DNA of 64,000 nt from an uncultured Flavobacteriales bacterium (lineage in GTDB: Bacteria; Bacteroidota; Bacteroidia; Flavobacteriales; Crocinitomicaceae). The notes below the pieces were generated by a model that was not told the DNA's origin, ran no database searches, and saw only the letters and a program-made list of their open reading frames with translations. Every line of letters begins with the position of its first letter. Position 1 is the first letter of the stretch. The stretch is taken from NCBI GenBank assembly GCA_946482515.1, contig CAMLRS010000001.1:124001-188000 (forward strand). The letters run 5' to 3'. A program made the position numbers and the translations under genes. This document shows positions 18,174 through 26,351 of the stretch, piece after piece.

Positions 18174-18970
18174 AACAACTCTTAGCCATAGAATACCTCA
18201 AGCTGAAAAAGCTGAGCTCCCTGAAAGTCATCCTGTTGATCTATTTCGGAATCGTACCGCTCTGGATGCTGTTCCTCGGATTTGCGTTTACCAATATGGG
18301 CGGAGCACTCGGCCTGAAAGAAGAGGAATTGTACAGTTTTCCCGGCATCTGGCGTTTCCTCACGTATTCAGCCAGCTGGTTCAACCTGTTGCTCGCCATC
18401 ACCATCGTCATCATTACGTGTAATGAGATCCATTACCGGACGATGAAGCAGAACGTCATCGATGGTCTCACCAAGCAGCAGGTGATCCTGAGCAAGTTTT
18501 ATGTGATTATCGGTATTGCCCTATTGGTCAGCGTGTATACAATTTTACTCGGCTTCCTGATCGGTGGATTTTATTCCGGTTTCGGTGGATTTTACAAGAA
18601 CATCCACTACATCCCGACGTACTTCCTGCAAACGATCGGCTACTTCAGCTTCGCGTTTTTCTTTGCCGTGTTGGTGAAACGTCCGGCACTTTCGATCATT
18701 CTGTTCATTGTGTCATTCATCGTGGAATTCGTCATTGGTAAGATCATCGACGCAACGATTTCTACTGCACCTTATCAGTTTTTCCCGCTGAACATTTTCT
18801 CATCGCTGACACCGGAGCCATTCTTCGAGAAAGTGATCAAAATGATGGAAAAACAAAGGCAGATTGAAATCTGGATCATGCCCGACTGGCTGCAATATGT
18901 ACTTTCCGGATTCTACATTCTGGTCTTCTTTATGATCGCCTACCGCGTGCTGAAGAAACGAGATCTCTAA
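18170..18970 (+). CDS. ABC-2 type transporter permease
   Basis: 266 residues with about six hydrophobic segments (for example L-L-I-Y-F-G-I-V-P-L-W-M-L-F, L-L-L-A-I-T-I-V-I-I-T, V-S-V-Y-T-I-L-L-G-F-L-I-G-G, S-I-I-L-F-I-V-S-F-I-V-E-F-V-I-G). It starts inside the stop of the ATPase gene, so the two are translationally coupled. The family moves drugs, lipids or polysaccharides out of the cytoplasm; the cargo here is not evident. Confidence 0.88.
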   Translation: MKQLLAIEYLKLKKLSSLKVILLIYFGIVPLWMLFLGFAFTNMGGALGLKEEELYSFPGIWRFLTYSASWFNLLLAITIVIITCNEIHYRTMKQNVIDGLTKQQVILSKFYVIIGIALLVSVYTILLGFLIGGFYSGFGGFYKNIHYIPTYFLQTIGYFSFAFFFAVLVKRPALSIILFIVSFIVEFVIGKIIDATISTAPYQFFPLNIFSSLTPEPFFEKVIKMMEKQRQIEIWIMPDWLQYVLSGFYILVFFMIAYRVLKKRDL

Positions 18971-19015
18971 TTTTAGTCTGCTAAAAGTTTAGTCTGATTA
19001 GTTTTCCAACTAAAA

Positions 19016-19068
19016 TAAAAGTCGTTTGTATTCAATTTTAACAAACTGAAAATCAAGCGACTTTTGTT
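19016..19068 (+). terminator. Possible terminator after the ABC exporter
   Basis: AAAAGTCG and CGACTTTT form an inverted repeat, with TTTGT / ACAAA inside, ending in TTTTGTTC. The long loop makes the call moderate. Confidence 0.45.
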
Positions 19069-19098
19069 CGTACATTCCGTCAGCACTAAACTACTTTT

Positions 19099-20520
19099 AT
19101 GACAAGATCACTACTACTGGGAGCAGTATTGCTCTCGCATTCCTTATGGGGTCAAACGACTTTATTCGAGGACAATTTCGAAACCGTTAACAACAACTGG
19201 ACGCTCAATGTAAGTGCGACAGGCGGAAACGGATGGGCCATTAACAATGCCTATGAAGGAATGGCACCGCTTGTTCCGAATACACCCGCCCAGCCCGGTG
19301 GTACAACCGGAGGTGTGAATTCCTACTATATGCACATCATGAACCTGGATTATTGCGATCAGTTTGCTTTGTGCAACGCCGGGTTCGAATCGGCCAGCGC
19401 TTCGACCACTTACGCACAACTGACCAACGCCATCGATGCATCGGGCATGGGGAATGTCACCATTTCTTTCATTTACCTCTGCGCGGGGCAGTCCGGTTCT
19501 ACATACGGAACATTGGAGTACAGCCTTGACAACACGACCTGGAACAGCGCTGCCACGTATTCCGGAGTTTCGACCTGGACCACAGCTACGGTTTCATTGC
19601 CTGCATGGAGCAATGCAGCAACGCTGAAATTCCGTTTCAAATGGCAGAACACCAGTGCCGGAGCCGACCCAGCATTCGCAGTCGATGAGGTAACAGTCAC
19701 AGGACAAAGCGGCTCATTCGCCAATATTGCAACCGGTTCCATCAACCCCACTTCCTGGTGCGCGCAATCGCAGGCAGCAATCACCGTTCCGTTTACCGTA
19801 ACGGGAACCATCAATCCGGGCAATGTTTATACCGCCCAGATTTCCAATGCCAGTGGCTCGTTCGCCAGTCCGGTCAACATTGGTTCACTCACGTCTTCCG
19901 CTACCGGTTCGCTGAACATCAATGCCAATCTTCCGGGTGGAACAACTCCCGGAACAGGTTACCGTATCCGTGTTGTGGCTTCCGATCCGGCTACCACGGG
20001 TTCTGACAACGGTTCCAATCTCACGGTTCATGCATTGCCATCCATCACGATCCTTTCCAATCCATCCGACGGGATTATGTGTCCGGGTGAAAGCGTGGTG
20101 ATGCTCGCCAGCGGCGGAACTTCCTTCTCGTGGTCACCACCAACGGGACTTTCCGCCACAACCGGTTCGTCTACAACGGCTACGCCGTCGACTACGACAA
20201 CTTACACTGTTTCCGGCACCGATCAGAATGGCTGTACAGGAATGAACTCGGCTACCGTAACAGTAGATGATTGTGCGAACATCGCCGATCAGGAAACAAC
20301 GGCATTCACCGTTTACCCGAACCCGACAACCGGTGAAGTGAGCATCGTTTCAACCAACGGCCAGCAAGTGAACAGTGTTTCCATCTTCGATGTAGCCGGA
20401 AAACAGCTCGGTAGCCTGGCAGTAAACGGACAGTCGTTTTCCCTGGCCAATTTCCCTTCCGGTGTTTACTGGATTCGTTTCAACAACGAGACTTCTGTGA
20501 CACGGGTCATTAAATGGTAA
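19099..20520 (+). CDS. Secreted protein with T9SS type A sorting domain
   Basis: 473 residues: signal peptide (MTRSLLLGAVLLSHSLWGQ), a jelly-roll/MAM-like beta-sandwich (about 20-215, with DNFET...WTL and A-V-D-E-V-T-V-T-G), Ig-like middle (about 216-395) and a type A sorting domain (YPNPTTGEVSIVS, V-S-I-F-D-V-A-G-K, P-S-G-V-Y-W-I-R-F, ending RVIKW). The domain ends the protein, as expected for cleavage and surface attachment by the type IX system. No enzyme motif is seen. A terminator follows within 20 bp. Confidence 0.88.
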   Translation: MTRSLLLGAVLLSHSLWGQTTLFEDNFETVNNNWTLNVSATGGNGWAINNAYEGMAPLVPNTPAQPGGTTGGVNSYYMHIMNLDYCDQFALCNAGFESASASTTYAQLTNAIDASGMGNVTISFIYLCAGQSGSTYGTLEYSLDNTTWNSAATYSGVSTWTTATVSLPAWSNAATLKFRFKWQNTSAGADPAFAVDEVTVTGQSGSFANIATGSINPTSWCAQSQAAITVPFTVTGTINPGNVYTAQISNASGSFASPVNIGSLTSSATGSLNINANLPGGTTPGTGYRIRVVASDPATTGSDNGSNLTVHALPSITILSNPSDGIMCPGESVVMLASGGTSFSWSPPTGLSATTGSSTTATPSTTTTYTVSGTDQNGCTGMNSATVTVDDCANIADQETTAFTVYPNPTTGEVSIVSTNGQQVNSVSIFDVAGKQLGSLAVNGQSFSLANFPSGVYWIRFNNETSVTRVIKW

Positions 20521-20540
20521 TTCCCACACCAACATACAAG

Positions 20541-20570
20541 GCGGCTGGCTTTCGGGTCAGTCGCTTTTTT
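20541..20570 (+). terminator. Terminator after the T9SS protein
   Basis: GCGGCTGGC pairs with GTCAGTCGC (two G-U pairs) around TTTCGG and is followed by T6. Confidence 0.85.
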
Positions 20571-20610
20571 CTTTCCTTACGGATCCGGGAATAATTTCGA
20601 CCTTTGCAGC

Positions 20611-21072
20611 ATGGATAACAATTACATCTTCTACAAGCTGCGGAAAATCTATCAGTGGGACGAGGAAAAAATCGGATCGCTTTTTCAATCGGTTGAATAC
20701 GTCGTATCGCCACTCGATATTTTCGCCTGGATGAAGCAGGAACAATACGAAGGCTTCAAAGTAATGCCCGACGAAGCCCTTGCGGCCTTGCTGAACGGTT
20801 TCATCGCCGACAAGCGTGGATTGAAAGACGGAAAAATTCCGGAGCACGAACAAAAGCTCACCAACAACATTATTCTGCGAAAGTTCAAGATTGCACTGAA
20901 CTTAAAAGATGAAGACATTGTTGAAACGCTGAAATCAGTCGATATCCGCATCGGAAAGCCCGAGCTGAGTGCGTTTTTCAGAGATCCGAAACACAGTCAT
21001 TACCGCATTTGCGGCGACCAGTTCCTGCGCAACTTCATCCGCGGCCTGCAACAGAAAGAATTGAAACCATAA
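20611..21072 (+). CDS. DUF1456 (YehS-like) protein
   Basis: 153 residues made of two copies of the DUF1456 domain: about 4-65 (Y-I-F-Y-K-L-R-K-I-Y-Q-W-D-E-E-K-I) and about 85-150 (N-N-I-I-L-R-K-F-K-I-A-L-N-L-K-D-E-D-I). The two halves align with each other (LRK/LKD...D-I...F). The family is widespread and its function is unknown. A CCTTTGCAGC stretch precedes the ATG directly, resembling the mnmE start region, so the mRNA may have almost no leader. mnmE follows after 25 bp. Confidence 0.85.
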   Translation: MDNNYIFYKLRKIYQWDEEKIGSLFQSVEYVVSPLDIFAWMKQEQYEGFKVMPDEALAALLNGFIADKRGLKDGKIPEHEQKLTNNIILRKFKIALNLKDEDIVETLKSVDIRIGKPELSAFFRDPKHSHYRICGDQFLRNFIRGLQQKELKP

Positions 21073-21085
21073 CCGCTTCTTTAGC

Positions 21086-21093
21086 TACTTTTG
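21086..21093 (+). promoter_or_regulatory. -7 box TACTTTTG of mnmE
   Basis: Exact TAnnTTTG match only 4 bp ahead of the mnmE ATG; a TTG at 21061-21063 could act as the -33 element, although a 22-bp spacing is long. Confidence 0.5.
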
Positions 21094-21097
21094 CAGC

Positions 21098-22468
21098 ATG
21101 AATCCAGTTTCATCCGATACAATCTGCGCATTATCGACCGCTCCGGGAATCGGCGCCATCGCCGTCATCCGCGTTTCGGGTAAAGAAGCCTTGTCCATCG
21201 TTTCCCGTGTGTTTTCCAAATCGTTGGAAACGAGCGTATCGCACCAGGCCATTTTCGGTCGGATAAAAAACGCCACTAACGACATCATCGATGAAGTATT
21301 GGTGACCGTGCTGCGCGAAGGACAGAGCTTCACGGGTGAACACACGGTAGAAATCGCCTGCCACGGCTCGAACTTCATTCAGCAGCAGATCCTGCAATTG
21401 TTACTGGAAAACGGTTGTCGTATGGCCAATCCGGGTGAATTTACCCTGCGTGCGTTTGCCAACGGCCGGATGGATTTATCGCAAGCCGAAGCTGTGGCCG
21501 ATCTCATTGCTTCCGAATCGAAGAAAGCACATGAAGTGGCCATGAAGCAAATGCGCGGCGGCTTCTCTTCCGAGCTGAGATTATTGCGCGAAAAGCTCAT
21601 TCATTTTGCATCGCTGGTAGAGCTTGAGCTCGATTTTGCAGAGGAAGACGTTGAGTTTGCCGATCGTACCGAGCTCAATGCGCTGGTGACCGAAGTGTTG
21701 CAGTATGTACAACGACTTTCCCGTTCCTTCGAGCTGGGCAATGTGCTGAAAAACGGTGTTCCCGTTGCCATTGTGGGCGCTCCGAATACCGGAAAAAGCA
21801 CCCTTTTGAACCAATTATTGGGTGAAGAGCGCGCCATTGTGAGCAATATCGCCGGCACGACGCGCGACGTGATCGAGGAAACACTCAACATCGACGGCAT
21901 CCTGTTCCGCCTGATCGATACAGCCGGCATCCGCGAAGGCGCCGAAGAGATCGAAGCTATCGGGATCACACGCTCATATGAAAAGATCAGCCAGGCCAGC
22001 ATCGTACTCGTTCTCGCCGACGGAACCGAGCCCGAAAATCTCGCAGCAGCCATTTCCTGGTCGGAAGAGCTTCAGCAAGAATATCCGGGAAAAACGTTCC
22101 TGCTGCTCGTCAACAAAACCGACCTGAATGCAATAGCTCAACCCGCTACTTCCCTTCCCGTATTGGCAATCAGTGCCAAAACCGGAACAGGCATAGAACA
22201 GCTGAAAACCACACTGGCTGAAAAAGTGCTGGGCGAGTTCAATACGCAAACCGATACGATCGTTACGAATGCGCGTCACCTCGAAGCGCTCACCAAAACC
22301 GCCGAAGCGCTCGAAAAAGCCAAATATGGCCTCGAAACCGGCATCACCGGCGATTTCGTCGCCATGGACATCCGCCAGGCGATGTTTCACCTCGGCACCA
22401 TTACCGGAGATATTTCCACGGAAGACCTGCTGGGGAATATCTTCAGCAAGTTTTGTATCGGAAAGTAA
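21098..22468 (+). CDS. mnmE: tRNA modification GTPase MnmE
   Basis: 456 residues, full length. N-terminal tetrahydrofolate-binding domain (1-120), helical domain, then an inserted Ras-like G domain: G1 GAPNTGKS (227-234), G2 T-T-R-D, G3 D-T-A-G, G4 N-K-T-D, and the C-terminal C-I-G-K (453-456) whose cysteine is conserved in the family. With MnmG it makes the cmnm5 modification of U34 in tRNAs. The last six codons (22451-22468) belong to the attachment site of the genomic island that follows and are probably supplied by the island; the displaced original end lies at 45415. Confidence 0.97.
   Translation: MNPVSSDTICALSTAPGIGAIAVIRVSGKEALSIVSRVFSKSLETSVSHQAIFGRIKNATNDIIDEVLVTVLREGQSFTGEHTVEIACHGSNFIQQQILQLLLENGCRMANPGEFTLRAFANGRMDLSQAEAVADLIASESKKAHEVAMKQMRGGFSSELRLLREKLIHFASLVELELDFAEEDVEFADRTELNALVTEVLQYVQRLSRSFELGNVLKNGVPVAIVGAPNTGKSTLLNQLLGEERAIVSNIAGTTRDVIEETLNIDGILFRLIDTAGIREGAEEIEAIGITRSYEKISQASIVLVLADGTEPENLAAAISWSEELQQEYPGKTFLLLVNKTDLNAIAQPATSLPVLAISAKTGTGIEQLKTTLAEKVLGEFNTQTDTIVTNARHLEALTKTAEALEKAKYGLETGITGDFVAMDIRQAMFHLGTITGDISTEDLLGNIFSKFCIGK
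22451..22468 (+). other. attL: left attachment site of the genomic island at the 3' end of mnmE
   Basis: TTTTGTATCGG (22451-22461) followed by AAAGTAA encodes F-C-I-G-K-stop. The same 11 bp occur at 45415-45425 followed by CAAATGA, which also reads F-C-I-G-K-stop in the matching frame. The 11-bp identity is the probable crossover segment. Confidence 0.85.
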
Positions 22469-22587
22469 CCAATGCAAAACATCCGAATAACAAAAATCAA
22501 AAAATTCACGATAAAACCCTTTATATATTGATAAAATAGACATTACGACTATTTGATAGTTTATCGATGTTGTGCGTTTATTTGGCT

Positions 22588-22628
22588 TAAATTTGTACCT
22601 TCGTTGTACCCCGATGGATGAGGTACAA
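22588..22628 (+). promoter_or_regulatory. Island left arm: TTGTACC repeats overlapping a TAAATTTG promoter box
   Basis: TTGTACC at 22593-22599 and 22604-22610 (4-bp spacing) and an inverted GGTACAA at 22622-22628. A matching pair with the same spacing is present at the right end (45359-45376). I read them as integrase/excisionase arm-type sites. A TAnnTTTG -7 box (TAAATTTG, 22588-22595) overlaps the first, so binding could also control the xis-int transcript. Confidence 0.6.
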
Positions 22629-22705
22629 AAAATCATCCTGTCAGGGCGACATTATGGCACTTAAGTACACTTGTGTCACCTTATGTTTGCTTAACGACGC
22701 TTAAA

Positions 22706-23254
22706 ATGAGTTCAAACATTCGTATACAACGGATTTGTGCGCAATGCGGGAATGAGTTCACCGCAAAAACGACGGTTACACAAACCTGCTCTGCAAAATG
22801 CCGTAAGGCAGCTTATAAAGCGCGTAAGCGGAACGAGAAGATTGAGGCGTCAAATACACAGACCTTACGCATCCAGGCACAGCCAATTGAAGCGCTGAAC
22901 GGAAAGCAGTTTCTAACGGTTCCGGAAGTCGCTTTGTTGATGAACTGTTCCACGCGAACTGCATACCGACTAGTCCGTAAAGGCATACTACCAGGTGCGG
23001 CGAATCTTTCCGAACGTTTGACCCGCGTTAAACGATCTGAACTTAACAAATTGTTTGAGCAGTTTGAACCTGAATTACCTCATCCAGTCAATTATACCAT
23101 TGAGGATTGTTATGGTCTTGCAGAAGTGCAAACCAAATACAGCATTTCTGAAAAGGCGTTGCATGAAGTCATTAAGCGCAACAACGTACCGAAGATTCGA
23201 GAGGGCTGGTACGCTTATATTCCGAAAACCATCATTGATAACTTATTGAGTTAG
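22706..23254 (+). CDS. Excisionase-like HTH DNA-binding protein with N-terminal zinc-finger-like motif
   Basis: 182 residues from the ATG at 22706 (an upstream in-frame ATG at 22673 would add 11 residues). N-terminus has C-A-Q-C-G-N-E-F ... C-S-A-K-C (a four-cysteine, zinc-finger-like motif). The centre is a MerR/excisionase-type winged helix (F-L-T-V-P-E-V-A-L-L-M-N-C-S-T-R-T-A-Y-R-L-V-R-K-G-I-L-P), and a second HTH-like segment follows (Y-S-I-S-E-K-A-L-H-E-V-I-K-R). It ends 2 bp before the integrase gene, so it is the likely directionality factor of the island. Known relatives lie next to integrases of Bacteroidota mobile elements. Confidence 0.75.
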   Translation: MSSNIRIQRICAQCGNEFTAKTTVTQTCSAKCRKAAYKARKRNEKIEASNTQTLRIQAQPIEALNGKQFLTVPEVALLMNCSTRTAYRLVRKGILPGAANLSERLTRVKRSELNKLFEQFEPELPHPVNYTIEDCYGLAEVQTKYSISEKALHEVIKRNNVPKIREGWYAYIPKTIIDNLLS

Positions 23255-23256
23255 CT

Positions 23257-24396
23257 ATGGCAATCAAAGTAAAACTGAGACAAAAGGCTATTTCCGGGAA
23301 CCGGCAAAGTTTGTACCTGGACTTTTACCCACCTATTCCCCACCCGGAAACAGGCAAACCAACACGCAGGGAGTTTTTGGGCTTATACCTGACTGACGCT
23401 AAAAATCCTCTGGATAAGCAACACAATAAAGAAATGTTGCAAATTGGCGAGGGTATTCGGCAGCAAAGGGAAAACACATTCAACAAGCCAGAAATCTATT
23501 CAGCATTTGAACGCGAACAATTACGGATACAAAAACTCGGCGAACAGGATTTTGTTGCTTACTTCAAAGTATTAGCAGACAAACGACAATCTTCTAACCA
23601 TGATAACTGGACATCCTGCTTGAATTATCTCAAAGACTTCACAGGCGGGAGTCTCACATTTGCCGATCTCAATGAGAAATTCCTAAACGACTTTAAAGAA
23701 TACCTCCTTGACACCAAGAGTCGTAAGAGTGAAAAAGTGAAGCTTTCACGTAACTCGGCTGTCTCTTATTTTAATAAGATCAAAGCAACTTTGAAACAGG
23801 CATACAAAGACGGTATTCTACAAATTGATTTGAATGCCCGTGTTGAACCAATTAAGCCGGAAGAAACGCACCGAAACTTTCTAACTATAGAAGAACTGAA
23901 CAATCTTGTTAAGACCGACTGTCAGAACATTTTGTTGAAACGTGCGGCGCTGTTTTCTGCGCTTACCGGTCTGCGTTTTTCAGATATTCAGAAGCTTACC
24001 TGGAGTGAATTAGAGCATATCAATGAGGTCGGTTATTTCATTCGTTTCAGACAACAAAAGACAAAAGGAGCTGAAATGATGCCTATCTCCGAACAAGCAT
24101 ACAGTTTGCTCGGTGTAGCTGGCGAAGCTACAAATAAAGTGTTTGACGGATTGACCTATTCAGCTTATCATAATAAACATCTGTATCAGTGGATCGGTGC
24201 AGCAGGGATTACAAAGGACATTACATTTCATTGTTTTCGTCACACGTATGCAACTCTACAATTATATAACGGTACCGACATTTATACTGTCTCAAAAATG
24301 CTTGGCCACAAAGACCTTAAAACAACACAGATTTATGCAAAGATTGTAGATCAGACAAAACGTGAAGCAGCGAACAAGATTAAATTGGAAATGTGA
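23257..24396 (+). CDS. Tyrosine recombinase (integrase) of the island
   Basis: 379 residues: N-terminal arm-binding domain (about 1-75), SAM-like core-binding domain (about 95-195, Q-D-F-V-A-Y-F-K-V-L-A-D-K) and catalytic domain. The catalytic set is complete: Arg240 (L-T-G-L-R-F-S-D-I), Lys268 region, His325 and Arg328 (HCFRHTYAT), His351 (L-G-H-K-D-L-K-T-T) and the nucleophile Tyr360 (Q-I-Y-A-K). It should cut at the mnmE 3' end. The next gene starts in its stop codon (TGATG), so several genes share one transcript. Confidence 0.95.
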   Translation: MAIKVKLRQKAISGNRQSLYLDFYPPIPHPETGKPTRREFLGLYLTDAKNPLDKQHNKEMLQIGEGIRQQRENTFNKPEIYSAFEREQLRIQKLGEQDFVAYFKVLADKRQSSNHDNWTSCLNYLKDFTGGSLTFADLNEKFLNDFKEYLLDTKSRKSEKVKLSRNSAVSYFNKIKATLKQAYKDGILQIDLNARVEPIKPEETHRNFLTIEELNNLVKTDCQNILLKRAALFSALTGLRFSDIQKLTWSELEHINEVGYFIRFRQQKTKGAEMMPISEQAYSLLGVAGEATNKVFDGLTYSAYHNKHLYQWIGAAGITKDITFHCFRHTYATLQLYNGTDIYTVSKMLGHKDLKTTQIYAKIVDQTKREAANKIKLEM

Positions 24397-24869
24397 TGAA
24401 CGAACTGCAAGAAAATAGTAACCATAATGATGACATCAATTCGCTGAAAGAAGTACAGAGGGTTGTCCACGAGGCTTATAATCGTGTAACAAATGGCTTT
24501 CAAGAATATGATCGTTTGAGAAATCATGATTCAGTTATCGCCTTGGGAGAAGCTGTTCGAAAAATTGACGCTACAGTTGATAATCTTAATCCAAAAAATT
24601 CGATCGATTTACTACAATTAGCCGTTAGAGTTGCTGCTGGTTTTGTGGAAGTAATTGCAAGGTTGTTTGAGATTGAATCAGTAATGAGAAGCTTAGTAAT
24701 TGTAGAAGTTCGTGAATCGATCATCTTTGATTCTTCAATGGATTCATTAAGAAAGGCAATTATACAGCTGATGGCATATGAGAATCATAATGTCATTGAG
24801 CAATCTTCGTACAGAAAATATCCTCAAGATCTATACATTAGCACAAACCGGGACAACCTCAAAAGCTAA
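24396..24869 (+). CDS. Hypothetical island protein
   Basis: 157 residues from the ATG at 24396, which overlaps the integrase stop; a GTG at 24393 is also in frame. All-helical, acidic and soluble by composition (S-L-K-E-V-Q-R-V-V-H-E-A-Y-N-R-V), with no signal peptide or recognised motif. Its 3' end overlaps the start of the Rep gene by about 90 bp. AT-rich like the other island genes. Function is unknown; its place between int and rep suggests a helper in transfer or replication. Confidence 0.65.
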   Translation: MNELQENSNHNDDINSLKEVQRVVHEAYNRVTNGFQEYDRLRNHDSVIALGEAVRKIDATVDNLNPKNSIDLLQLAVRVAAGFVEVIARLFEIESVMRSLVIVEVRESIIFDSSMDSLRKAIIQLMAYENHNVIEQSSYRKYPQDLYISTNRDNLKS

Positions 24870-25857
24870 AACGCCCAAAACAGTCAATGGCAAAGGCTCC
24901 GAGATAACCTATGTTGATGTGATGAAAGGCCGGTCCAAACGCAAGACAATTACCCAATCTATTATGCTCAACCTGGTCGATGTTTCCAAAGTCAAAAAAA
25001 ATAGCCAAAGGGAAAAAGCCTATTGGAATACTTATCACTGCCAGAACAGGGTTATTAGTGCTAATGGAAGATTGTACGGCCACTACTGTAAGAATCGCTT
25101 TTGCACGTTATGCATGAGTATTCGCAAAGCGGAAATGATAAACAAATACTTACCTATTATGCAGGCCTGGCCTGATCCACAATTTGTTACACTGACAGTT
25201 CGGGCTTGCCGGTCTCGAAACTTGCAAAAATTCATGGATGGAATGATTCGGGCGTTTCACCTCATCCTAGAACGTTGTAAAAAACGTCATCAACGTGGAA
25301 ATGGAATTGCATTAAAAGGTTTGCGTGCTCTGGAATGCAATTTCAATCCCGAAAGAAAAACTTACAATCCGCACTTTCATATTATAGTTCCAGATAAAGC
25401 AACAGCTGATTTACTTATAGCAGAATGGCTAAAGACATGGACGTCTGACTTCACCTACAAAGGAGCGCAAAAAGCCAGGAAAGTAGAGAATACAGAACGC
25501 GACCTTATAGAAACCATCAAGTATGGAAGTAAGATTTTTACTGAACCCGATGCTGACCGCAGATCAGGTAAACGAATCAAGCATACCGCTAACGCTAAAA
25601 TATATGCCGCTGCATTGGACAATATACTAAGAGCAATGCAGCACCATCGCGTAATTGAACGTTTTGGATTCAATCTTCCCGGAAAAAACAAGGTGCTCGA
25701 ACCTGCTCAATTACTACGACATTACGACGAGTGGAAATTCAACCCTCGTATTTCCGATTGGGAAAATACTGAAACTGATGAGGTACTTTCTGGTTACTAT
25801 CCTACTGAGGAATTGCTACAGATGTTGGAGTATCGCGTTGATATGGAGTTAGAATAA
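24778..25857 (+). CDS. Rolling-circle replication initiator (HUH Rep, RepB/Rep_1-like)
   Basis: 359 residues. A zinc-finger-like C-K-N-R-F-C-T-L-C (Cys104, 109, 112) precedes motif 1 (P-Q-F-V-T-L-T-V-R), then the HUH metal-binding motif in YNPHFHIIV (His199, His201) and motif 3 with the probable nicking Tyr249 (I-E-T-I-K-Y-G-S-K). This is the order found in the Rep_1 family of plasmid initiators. Start at 24778 or 24790. In an integrated island such a Rep can nick the excised circle for replication or mobilisation; no oriT or double-strand origin was recognised by eye. No mobilisation or conjugation genes are present, so transfer would need a helper. Confidence 0.85.
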   Translation: MRIIMSLSNLRTENILKIYTLAQTGTTSKAKTPKTVNGKGSEITYVDVMKGRSKRKTITQSIMLNLVDVSKVKKNSQREKAYWNTYHCQNRVISANGRLYGHYCKNRFCTLCMSIRKAEMINKYLPIMQAWPDPQFVTLTVRACRSRNLQKFMDGMIRAFHLILERCKKRHQRGNGIALKGLRALECNFNPERKTYNPHFHIIVPDKATADLLIAEWLKTWTSDFTYKGAQKARKVENTERDLIETIKYGSKIFTEPDADRRSGKRIKHTANAKIYAAALDNILRAMQHHRVIERFGFNLPGKNKVLEPAQLLRHYDEWKFNPRISDWENTETDEVLSGYYPTEELLQMLEYRVDMELE

Positions 25858-25860
25858 ATT

Positions 25861-26034
25861 TTACTGAATAACCTTTTGAACACAACAAGTATCTTCGGGT
25901 GCTATGCTTCTTTTTGACTTAGTTGTCTTATAAATAGCAGTATTTTGAGAATTTGACTTCGGTCCAAAAGCAAGATTTCCTGCCATGCCCGCGGTAAAAG
26001 CAATAAGACACAATTTCAACGGTAGATACTTCAT
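25861..26034 (-). CDS. Small secreted peptide (57 aa), too short for the usual ORF cutoff
   Basis: Translated on the minus strand it begins MKYLPLKLCLIAFTAGMAG, a good Sec signal peptide with cleavage near N-L-A-F-G, and continues as a basic, serine-rich mature part of about 33 residues with a vicinal Cys-Cys (D-T-C-C-V-Q-K-V-I-Q-stop). It starts 4 bp after the stop of the XRE regulator, so the two almost certainly share a transcript. No family is recognised. Candidate roles are a signal peptide (pheromone-like) for the adjacent regulator or an accessory peptide of the island. Confidence 0.6.
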   Translation of the reverse strand: MKYLPLKLCLIAFTAGMAGNLAFGPKSNSQNTAIYKTTKSKRSIAPEDTCCVQKVIQ

Positions 26035-26038
26035 AGGA

Positions 26039-26269
26039 CTATTCTATTTCTCTCAATCGGCCAATTAATTCCGCCGGCTTAACTTCAAGTGCCTTTGCCA
26101 GCTTCAGAATCCAAAGAAGGGATGGGTTAAACTGTCCACTCTCAAGTTTTGACATAGTAGATTCGGCAGATTTAAACCTGTCGGCAACTTCCAGCTGCGT
26201 CAAGCCTTTGGAAAGTCTGATTTCCTTTACTACTTGACCAAACTCTTTCAATGCCGGATCTTGTCCCAT
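26039..26269 (-). CDS. XRE-family HTH transcriptional regulator
   Basis: 76 residues, one Cro/C1-type HTH domain (F-G-Q-V-V-K-E-I-R-L-S-K-G-L-T-Q-L-E-V-A-D-R-F ... S-T-M-S-K-L-E-S-G-Q-F-N-P-S), with nothing beyond it. It diverges from the short gene at 26352; the space between contains a perfect 24-bp palindrome over a promoter. The simplest reading is repression of the rightward promoter leading to the RHS toxin locus and autoregulation of its own leftward transcript. Confidence 0.9.
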   Translation of the reverse strand: MGQDPALKEFGQVVKEIRLSKGLTQLEVADRFKSAESTMSKLESGQFNPSLLWILKLAKALEVKPAELIGRLREIE

Positions 26270-26299
26270 AGGGCAAGTCTATGCAGAAAACCCACTCAC

Positions 26300-26333
26300 A
26301 AACTTGACTGATCAGTCAAGTTTTATATATTTG
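26300..26333 (+). promoter_or_regulatory. 24-bp palindromic operator overlapping a consensus Bacteroidota promoter
   Basis: 26300-26323 is a perfect palindrome with half-site AAACTTGACTGA. A -7 box TATATTTG (26326-26333) is preceded at 19 bp by TTG (26304-26306), which lies inside the palindrome. A protein bound to the palindrome would cover the -33 region and spacer of the rightward promoter. Confidence 0.8.
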
Positions 26334-26351
26334 GCACCCAAACCACACAAA

